64,000 bases of DNA from Bimastos eiseni. Taxonomy: Eukaryota > Annelida > Clitellata > Crassiclitellata > Lumbricidae. Where the stretch lies: contig OY365813.1 of the NCBI GenBank assembly GCA_959347315.1, positions 16,486,589 to 16,550,588 of the forward strand, written 5' to 3'. The stretch's first letter is position 1, and each line of letters begins with the position of its first letter. A program made the position numbers and the translations under genes. The notes beneath the pieces were generated by a model. The model did no database searches and was not told the origin of the DNA. It saw nothing but the letters and a program-made list of their open reading frames with translations. This document shows, piece by piece, positions 13,101 through 24,300 of the stretch.

Positions 13101-13964
13101 TGTGCAGCCATGTACTTCTACACAGGTTAGAGAATATTAATTGTTATACAGATAAACAGTTCAGGATGGTTTGTGCAGTTTGAAACCTACTCAGCATGCT
13201 CTTGTTCTTATTCCAGAAAAGGACCGACAGTACCACAAGCCTTGGCAGGCAAACAGTAGACCTCCTGTGAAGTCTAGAACAGATTCAACTGATCTTGCAA
13301 AGTCTAGTATGACTCAGTTTTCATCAGTTATCATTTCAGACTTTGCTGCATTATCGTCATTATTATTATGATTGTTATTATCATTTTATATTTTTTTATA
13401 TTTTGTCATTCATGATGGGCTAATGATCCTTCACAGCAGGTTTATTAATTGTTATTTTAATTATTATTACTATTTTATTATTATTATTTTTTTAGATCCC
13501 TCAGGATTCAAAAAATTAGGGGGGCATTGTTCTGGAATGGCTAGTCTTCGCAGATGGTTTTATTGGTAGAAAAAGTGCTACAAAAAAACGACTGCGTTGA
13601 AGCGCTGGACATTTTATTATTATTATAATTATTATAATTATTATTATTATAATTATTATAATTAATTTTATTATAGTTATTATTATTCTTATTATTATCA
13701 TTGTTATTGCTATTATTATTATTATTACTTTTATTATTATTATTAGTATGATAATTATTATTATGATAATTATTATTATTATTTTTATCAGTTATAACAA
13801 GAAAGTTATTTTCATTAACTGCACATGTGTTTATATTGTTTGGTTAAACTACAGCTGCACAAAAGAGCCTCTGAAGGCAACTGCGTTGAAGCGTTGGATG
13901 CAAACTGACAATCGTTGGAACAAGTAGAGTGTCTGGTGACATGTGTCAGAAGGCGACCCAAGTC

Positions 13965-14004
<40 letters not shown>

Positions 14005-15328
14005 ATGCATGTATTAAGTGCCACTGTGCCACTATTTAACGACCAAGCATTGAGTGATGGCACTTAGCAATTGTCAGCTAAGCACTTGCTCAAGGTCCCT
14101 TCAGAGTAGACGCCTCAGATGAGCCTCAAACTTGTACCATCTGCATAGCAAGGCGAGTGTTCTATCCATCTGGCTGTCATATTCAGCAGGATGCCCATTG
14201 CTTCACTCATGACACCAAGTTGTCTAGTTTCAATGCACACGATCGTAGTCAAAAGGCCTATAATCAGACTGTTATCCGGTACTACGTGCAGTATATGTAT
14301 TCGATAACTATTATTGCTGCTTTGAAACAATTACATAACTGTATTCGTAATCTCCAAACTTCTTAAGCACCAGTTTAAAGCTGAGCACAGGGCCACCAGC
14401 TTATTCACGAGCGTTGATAAACCTGTGTTGGTCTCAAAGGTGTGCTGTTAGCAGACACTACACCTTTATAGTGTGACTTAGTCACTGGATGGCAATTCAA
14501 AGAGCTATTTATCTTTCGTACTGTATTTAATTATATTATTCAAAGACTAATATTGACATCACATAACAAGGGTTTAAAGTGATTCACAAGACGTTTAGTC
14601 AGTGTTAAAACCACTGCAATTTGACCTGGAACATGTTTAATAGCTCAGTTTTCCTCTTAAAAGCTGTGATAGTGTCCACTGAGACAGTACTATCATCCAA
14701 ACCATCCCACAAGTCTACAACTCTTCCACTAATACTGATTGCTGATATTGATTATGCAAATTTATTTGTTTTCGCTGTCTGATAGCTGCTTGTTATGTCA
14801 TCTGAGCACGTTTTCAGTGTGACTCTTTTACACAGTTATTATTTGATTTTTCCAGTTCTGAAACCTGGAGAGAAAGGCAGCAAATTGGATTTGTCCAATT
14901 TTGACGACATTTTCGAAGATGCAGTTCCTGCAAAGAAAGCAAGTGCGATGATTATTGCTAATAAAGTGGAGGAAGTCAGACATCCGGCATTTACACGCTT
15001 CCAACACTCAGTACGTGGAAAATCTACTGGTGTTTTGTATATGTCTCAGAGATGTTGATGATGAAGATAATAATAATCATAATAATAATAATAATAATAA
15101 TAATAGTAATAATAATGATAATAATGATAATGATAATGATAATAATGATGATTATAATAATAGTAATAATAATAATAATAATATTAATCTAACAGCAGTC
15201 GAATTACACTGTATACATGGAGCCTGCGGTGGAAGGCTGAATCAACCTTATGACGCAACTAGGTATCGAATCCACGTCCTTCTGATCTTTTTATTTTATT
15301 TTTAGTATCATGATACTTATTATTATTA

Positions 15329-15359
<31 letters not shown>

Positions 15360-18300
15360 GAATGACAGTTCTTTAATTGTCGATCCCCGTGGGCTGCTTG
15401 AATGTGCCTCTGAACTGCGGCGACCCAACTCCTCATACTTATTATTATGATTAATATTATTATTATAATTATCGTCATCAATATTATTATTGTTTTCATT
15501 ACCATTTGCATTTTCATTATTATTATTATTATTACAGACATTTTTAATACATTCAAGCTCACACAGAAATGCAAATTGTAGGTGCAGAAAATGTCCAAAT
15601 TTTACATTATGGTAATTTTGACTTCAATACCAACCACACAGAACTGAATTCCTGAAGTCGCATGTATGACTATGACAAAAAATTTTTTATAGCGCCGCCA
15701 TAATAATGAACAGGGCATCAACTGACAGCACACCAAAACAAATCCAAAATCTGGTAAAATCCAAAAGGTTAGTCCAAAATGACAGAAAGACAGTCTAAGG
15801 AGGCTAGGGAACGGTCTATGGATGCATCTGTGTTTGGATTATCTTTAGATCAACCAAGTGATGATCATAAACCGCGTTCAAGATGGACTAGCGCACAAGA
15901 CAACAGAGGAGGAGATGATGTCTGCCGAGTTGCCACTCAGCATCCGAACCATTACCGAAGCCATCTGCGAAGAGTTTAGGAACATCAGCAGCGGTCTCGG
16001 CACCACTGTTGGCAGGTGGTTTTATCTAAGACTTGTAATATCTCCAAAATAGACAATAGATTGTTATATGCTGCAGTAATTTATTCTGTAGCGTGCTCAC
16101 TGCTCAGACTGATTCAACGTTTGTAGGTTTGGGCTTGCTGATTGGACTCTGTGTAAGAACCCTGCGCAAGTTGTAGGGATGAACCGAGTTTGAATTTCTT
16201 GCAGAGCATTGAGTTTTATGAGTTGAATTTTGCAGAATCTGAGTTTAGATTATTTTAAAAATTATCATTCTGTTGATTTTAAGTTTGGCAGTTTGCACAA
16301 CTTTTATGAATTTTTTAGTATTGTCTTAGTTAACAATAGGAATAATTAGTAACTAGTAAGTACTAATAGTGATAGTTTTAGTTAGGTCGATTGTCATTGT
16401 GTGAATTTAAAAAATCCGATTTTCGTTTTCAAAACAGATAATTGCAAAGATGAAACCTTGTACATATTAACAAATGAGCGTGTGTGTGTGTTTTAAGTGT
16501 GCAGCCAGTTGGTAGATACAACCGAGGACCAAAGGCGTTGGCGTTGAACCACAAGAAGAAGCTGGAAGAGATGGTGCTGGAGGAGGAAGAGCTGAAGAAG
16601 CGGAAGCAGCAGGAAATGTCCTACGACTCCGGATATGACGAGCATCTGGCCAAAGACAGTGCCATTGAATTGCTCGGTAGTTTAACCCAGGCATCTTTGC
16701 AGTTGTGTTGATCTCCTCCACTGTTTGCATGCTGACAGTGCCAGTCCCAAGCCTGGATAAAGGAGGAAGGCGACACTAATGATCTGTGTTATCACACAGC
16801 GTCGTTAAGCTGCAGTTACCGCAATTGTGTTGATGATGACGTATGTTACATTTTATCCTTAAACGACAAGCATTGTTATTGTCCCAGTCACTGTTAGTAC
16901 AGCTCGCTCATCATTGAAGAGTTAAAAGTCTACTTACTCTTATGTCTGTGTTTTATTGTAATGTAATATAATCAAAGATTTATATAGCGCCCCATCATGA
17001 TATCTACTCAGAGGCGCTCTCTGCGCTAGCCTATGGGATGTTAAATGTCATTACTAAAGAATACTTGCCATCAGTTAGCCAAACAGTTCACAGTAAGCTA
17101 AAAGAGTCGCCAGTGGTGAGTCAACCAATGAATTCTCGTCGACAGCTGACAGATGGTGTGGATGTTCAGAGTCCTCAATGAATCGTGATTGCATTGTAAA
17201 CTGATTTATATAGCCCTATAGGAAACTGATAGTTTATTATTAGTAGTATGCATTATGCCTAGGGTTTACTCAGATGCGTTTTACAGTGACTGTAAGACAG
17301 TTCTTTTCAGCAGGGGTTCGTCTGATGGTGCTCCTGAGTAGTAACCTTGAAGGGGCGCTATATAAATTTTTGTAATGAAGAATAAATGAATTGTGATGGT
17401 CTGATGCCAAGATGATGCATTAGTGTATATTGCAGCATCCACTTTTCTGTGGTTGAGACAATTGAAACCAGCCATGTTGAACTGTGATTTACATCAGCTT
17501 GTGCTGTTAACCAGCTTGTGTTATATTATAATCCATCCTGTTTCTTTATTGCTGCAGAAGATATAGAACTTCTGAGAATGGAGGGAGTAACAAATGCCAA
17601 ATCTTCAGGTTACAAGATCAGACCGGTAAGTCTACAACGTAACCATTGGTTCACGGCATAACCATTGGTTCATAGCATCACCATTGGTTCATGCATAACC
17701 ATTGGTTCATGCATAACCATTGGTTCATAGCATAACCATTGGTTCATGCATAACCATTGGTTCATGCATAACCATTGGTTCATAGCATAGCCATTGGTTC
17801 ACAGCATAAACATTGGTTCACATCATAAACATTGGTCCATCACATGAGTATAATCACTTGCGTCACTTTATCACATAAATATCTGAATGTCACCGAGTAT
17901 GTATATATGCTCAGTATTCCACCATGTACTTGTAAAATTCAGCCACTGCTTGCACTCTGACAGTGCCAATCCCAAGCTTGGATACAGGAGGAGGCGACAC
18001 TAATGATCTTTGTCATCGCACAGTGTCTTTGAACTGCAACTACCACCAAGTACTTGTAATTTAGAATCTTTCGCACTATATTTCGTGTTCACATATCACA
18101 TTTTTGAGTATCTGTGTGTTGGCCGAATGGTTTGAGCGCTCAGTATGTAATGCGAAGAGGAGAGGCTTGAACCTCGTCCAAAGCGGTTACTGAGTATGGA
18201 CCTTGAGTGAGTCCTTAACTCGCAAGTGCTCTACATCATTTAGGCCTATGTTCTGTTGTATGGTCAATGTGTACACTTGTGCATTTTGGAAGGAGGACAA

Positions 18301-21300
18301 TATCAAATACGATTGCATTGTGCTGTTTAAATTGCACAGTATTGTGATTGTAATTGTAACTGACCAATTTTAAAGCACCGCTCAAGATTAGTGGCCCTTC
18401 CGACCCAAGTCGACGGCTAGGTGGTAAATTGGAAGGTCTACAAGCTCCTCTGAAACTGAGCTGGGGAATGAACTAGCAGCTCCACCCAAATGGGGAGAGG
18501 AGGTCTTCCAACTGGAGGGACCCACATAAGCAAAGCTCCTTGTTTGGGCTGTAGCAGCAGACATGCGGAGGTCCAGCAATGATCCACTGACAGTTGAGCA
18601 AAGAGAAGCCCATTGGGTATTTATAGTACAAAACAATAATAGTGTAATAACGTCAGGTGTTTATTCGATAGATACTTATTACCAGTATACATAATTATGT
18701 TCCCAGTTGATGTCGGTCTACCCCATAATGTCTGATGTTAATTGGTATGAATGTCAGTGTATCCCATCCATCTTTCTTCATCTTTTAGGTTCCTACAGTT
18801 GATGTGAAGGTCAGCATCTGTGCCAGATGTGCCAGGTCAGTTGTCTTTATCATCTCAGCAGTCTGATTAACAAAGACGAGTGAACTGATGACAATGAGTT
18901 GAATCATTTTTGATGCATGCTTTTATCAATACACAGATCCACGTGTGAAGATGTCAATAACAGCAGATGTATGAATTGAAGCTTTTTAGCAGATGTTTTT
19001 CTAATTTCTTATGATTTTGAACATTTTATGTTTTTGTATACTTCCCTGAAGCTTTAAGCTCTACATCAATCGATCGATCGATCGATCGATCATTACATGA
19101 AATCATGCTTGTATGCAATTCTTTCTTTTACCTTGCAACAATTGTGAACCGATGCTTATAGTAACAGGAAATGGCTGTACGTCGAATTGACTATCAATTA
19201 ATCGATTGTATTCTAAGTCTAAGGTGCTATGGCAGTTTCTCAATTACATTACATATTACAAAACTCGTTCTTTTGATAGATTTCTTGATGGAGATGTTCA
19301 CCAGACTTTCCCAGCTTCTCCAGCTATAGGTAAGGCAATGATTTCGTCATGATTTACTTACTTATTTACTGATCTTCTTCCTATTCTGCCCTGAATGTTT
19401 GACTGTTCATCCGCTATTGCTTTTGTGTCTTGCTGTATCTTGTTCTGTATGTTGCAATAGCTATTGCTTATTCTGCGTCATTCTTAAGTTACTTTTTCTG
19501 CTTCTGTTTACGAAGGTTTCTTGTCTTGTTATATGTATTGTTATTTCTCTTCTTGTATGATTCCACTGCTAAATGAAAAGCATCAGTTAAACGGCATAAC
19601 ATAACATAACAAGGGTTTAAAGTGTTTTAGAAGACGTTTAGTCTGTGTTAAAAACCACTGAGCAACTCTTCATACAGAACCTCAGCTGCCTTCTAAGGAA
19701 GGTCTTGAACCTGTACATTCGGCATTGCAAGGCAGAGGCGTCCAAGCCAGTCGTCTATCGTACCTTGCTTCGCACCTCACTCTGTGATTGTATAATTTCC
19801 TTGAGTCCATATTCATAGTAAAGTCTGAGACTGTTAACATAACAAAACAACATAAGAAGATATTACTGTGGTTCAGAGGTATTATCATGGTTCAAAGGTA
19901 TTGCCATGGTTCAAAGGTGCTACCATGGTTCAAAGTTATTACCATAGTTCATAGGTATTGCTATGGTTCAGTAGACTAATATGTCTTGGAGAACCACTTC
20001 TGTTCTAGAATTCTTTGCTCAGGTGTGTTTTAATTTGTTGCTATGGTTACGACAGCATCGTCCTTTGGTCAGCTGCCCAGTTACTCAAATGGAAAGAAGT
20101 CAAGCAGTCGACCTACATCTGGTGAATAACTATTTATTTGGCTCAAGTTTACATTTAATGTGTGAAGGCACGTAATGTATGAAATCATTTAGTGTTATTT
20201 AATATATAATTTGCATATAGACATTTAATTTTGAGGATTTAAAAACATATCAAACAAATTGATTTGCAACTTGAGTCTGAAGATTTCTGTAGCTCATCTA
20301 GAAAAAACACATGTTGTGGAATTCAGCTAACTTAAATTTAGAGCAACAGAGGACTCATGACTTTATATGAAATCAGAAACACAGTCTTACTCAACATTTA
20401 AAGTATAAAGTCAGTTAAGGTATAAAGGCATTTAAAGTGTAAAGTGATTTAAGGTATAAAGACATTTGAAGTGTAAAGTCATTTAAGGTCGGGGTGTTCC
20501 AAGCCCAGTGGCTGTTCCTGGTGGTCGTCTGTCTCCTACTGAGGGATTTCTGACACCACGCCGTCGTGAAACTCCAAGCCCTGGACCATTCGAGAGTGAT
20601 GACGAGGAATTTGAAAGTGTCTCTCAGGTAACTGGACCGGTAAGTGCTTTTTATATTTTTTAATTAATTTTTATTATTTGATGTGTAGTCAGTCATGCAT
20701 TGTGTTCAATAGCTAATGTTTTATACCCAATTCCTTCCCTGACAGGATTCTTTGAACCCCGACCTCTTGATTGAGAGTCCAGCACGCTAGCCACTGCACT
20801 ATCGTAATCGTAATCTCAACATTTCTACAGCGCTCACAAAAACTAAGTCTTGGGAACCAGCTTATTCACAGGTGCTTAATCAGAACCGAATCAATAGGCA
20901 GGGGTCAACATCCAGAGAGTCAGGCAGGCAGACGGTCAGACGGCAAAGATGGATGGTGTTTGGAGTTGATAGAGCGAGGAAGGGAGGGCGAAGAGGAGGA
21001 GTCAGGAGAGGATTTGTGAAAAAGCAATGTTTTCAGTTTTGAGTGGAAAACCTGTGGTGAGATGGCAAGAGGCGAGGCTTTGGTCAGTTTGTACGATGGA
21101 TCCGATATTTGTCTTGATGCTGGAGGGAGTTTGTTCCAAAGAAACCGAACAGCAGTAGCTATGGAGCGATTTACAAATTTAAGTGATGAAGTGATGGAGC
21201 AGTGTGAGCACTCCTTACCCCTTACCTTACTAGTGAGCACCCCTTATCGTCTGAATTCTGGCAATATTGACCTGCAAAATGTTCAATAGAAGTGTTCACA

Positions 21301-24300
21301 AAACTGATGGTTACTTTTCAGAGACATCCTGTTTGGCAAGAGGAAGAGGAAGGTTTGTGTGTAATTTATTTGTTGTTCTGTTTATCATCGTATTATCAAT
21401 GGTATGTTATTTGGGGCACATCATTATGTTGACACCAGAGAAATTTTTGGTTATGGTTATATAACACATAATCAAACATACATAATAAGCAATTACGCCT
21501 GAATTCAGAACACTCCATTCAATCGTGGTCTTCACCTCAACCACCTCACTTACCTCATCAGCGGACCTGCATTTGGGCATCATCATCGTCGTCGTCGTCA
21601 GCATCATCATCATCATCATCATCGTCAATTGATAAACGAACATTGCAGTTAAAAGTTGGTCCCAACAAAAGCTTAAGTGTTGTGGTGAGAAATATCAGTG
21701 AAACGTTTAGTTGTTTGCTTGTTCATGGTAGATATTTTATAATTGACACATGAGATCGCTTTTATGATTTTAGCGATGACGCCTAGGAAAGGAAGCCACA
21801 TGTTGTTGCAGTCCATGATGGCAAATAAAGTCAACCGTTCCTCCAGGTAACCAGTAGTTTGTGTAAATGCTTTTTGAAATATTTATCTGATGTAACATTA
21901 TCTACCTTGTTGATATTTCTGCTTAGTAGTTGTCTATAAGTTATCTGCCACTGTTTACACTCTCACTCTGCCAGTCCTAAAACTGGATAAAGGAGAAGGG
22001 CGACGCTGATGATTGTTGTTATCACCTAATGTTGTTAAACTGCAACTACCACATATGTGAGACGGTTGTAATTAAATTCCAGTGTCCCAGATGTTCATCA
22101 CTTTGGTACAGCTGGTTTAATATATATAGGCTTCATCAATTTGCTTCGGTTGCAATTTATCAGTGTTAATCTTGACTAAAACATAATAAACTGAATAAAT
22201 GGAGGCATATTTGCATGTGATTTTAAGACTTGTCTCTGTCGACGTCTATACCAATCAGTTGAAGTCTGATTCTGTTTCTTTAATCTGTTGGATTTTTACC
22301 TTGCTTCTGTTGTAGATTAGGAATTTTGATTGAAGTGTTTACTAAAAATGACCATTAACAATATGGACATTGTGATAGCAGTCCTATTGAAGCCATTGGA
22401 TTAGAATAGATGAGCTATATAAGTCATTAGATTAGAATGGATGAGCTATATAAGTCATTAGACTAGAATGGATGAGCTATATAAGTCATTAGATTTGAAT
22501 GGATGAGCTATAATATAAGTAGCTAAGTTTAAGAGGGTGGTTTTATGTGGCTCTTACAATAGGCTTTTCATTTTAGCCACAGTGAGGTCGCTGTTGGTGT
22601 GAAGTCCCAGAGCAAATCACTTCGAAACACAGGGCCGGTCGTCGGAACTCAGAAACCAAGCAGCGCGGCAAGAAGAAGTTCATTCCAGTTGTCTGATGTA
22701 GGTCATGTTCATTTTACAAGGAAGGTTCTTCATTCATTTCTAGCGCTTGAAACGGTTTAGATAAATTTCATCAATAGCCTAGGAGACTTTTACGTGATGT
22801 TGTTTAGTTTATGTGATATTGGACTATCCATCTTTTGTCACGTGATGCTGAAATACCACTGTTGAATGTTAGATGAATACTGGTTGTAATCATATTGTAA
22901 TTATGCAGAATCAGATGTTAGTAATATTTTGCTATTGACATGGGTTAGTCAGGGATGTGGTCTCGAGACCGCGTTCTTGGTCTCGAGACGGTCTCGAGGC
23001 CAGAAAACTGCGGTCTTGGTCTTGGTCTCGAATGCATCGGTCTTGGTCTTGGTCTCGAAGGTGTCGGTCTTGGTCTTAAAGGAACGGTCTTGGGATTGGT
23101 CTCTGTCTTAGGTTAGCGTTCTTGGTCATTTGCCATATCAGAGCAATTTCTTTGTTTGTTATTTTCGATTATTAGAGACACCAGTGTTTAGGCCCTACGC
23201 GATTGTTATTGATTTTTGACGTGTTGATCATCTATATATACATGTTACTGTGGGCAAAAAAATGCATTGGCAACAGAACCAGCCATTTCAAAATTTGCTT
23301 TAACAAATTGCAAGGTTTGGTTTTGGAACAATCTAATAATTATGTGGTCGGCCACCTGTAGTCACTATTAACCTACAATTCCGAGTACAAGTAGGCCTAC
23401 ATCACTCAAACGAAACGTTGATCTACTTGTTCAGATGTCTTAAAGTATTTACCTATCGTATAGGCCTACTAGAAGTAATTTATAGTGTGATATTCTCAGG
23501 CCGAAGTCAAGGGCTGAACCCGCAAAAGTTCAGACTGGCCGGTAAAACTGTTTCTGGACCATTATTAAGATTAATATTCTTCAGCAATAAAATTAATATT
23601 TCAAGCGTGGTATTCAGTTTTAGCATCTTAATAAATTGAATTGTTTATAAAAAAGACTGTCGGTCTTGGTCTTGGTCTCGGACCTTCGGTCTTGGTCTCG
23701 GACCACCCGGTCTTGGTCTTGGTCTCGGACCACCTGGTCTTGGTCTTGGAACTCTCGATCTTGGTCTCGGTCTTGGTCTCGAGGTTTTGGTCTCATGTCC
23801 AACACTCGGGTTAGTAGACAATCAAGAATCTTCATTTTGCTCAGTTGACGCAGGAGATTTTAGTTATTTGTTGAGTAAGACTGCGTTTTTGAATTCATAT
23901 AAATTTCTGAGTCCCTTGTTGCTCTAAATTCAAGTTAGCTAAATTCCACAGCTTGCCTTCTTTTGGATGCTGTAGAAATCTTCAGACTCAACTTGCAAAT
24001 CAATTCATTTGATATGTTGTTAAGTTCTCAAAAAATTTTCTTTTCAAATGCAAAACAATAGATCGAAGCAAAGAAAGTTTCCATTAAAGAAGTTGAACAG
24101 GTGCTCCTTGCAGTCGATATAATTCTGTTGATTTTCTCTACTCTTGCTTTTCCGACTAGGTTCTCAGACTTTTTGTTTCTCTGGGTTTTTTTCTGTGTAG
24201 ATTGGAGTTCTTTCTTTGCTTCTTTCATTTTTTGTTTGACTAAGCTCTTGGTTCTGATATTTCTTATTTCAATTTCTGCCATATATAATTGGTGCGATAT

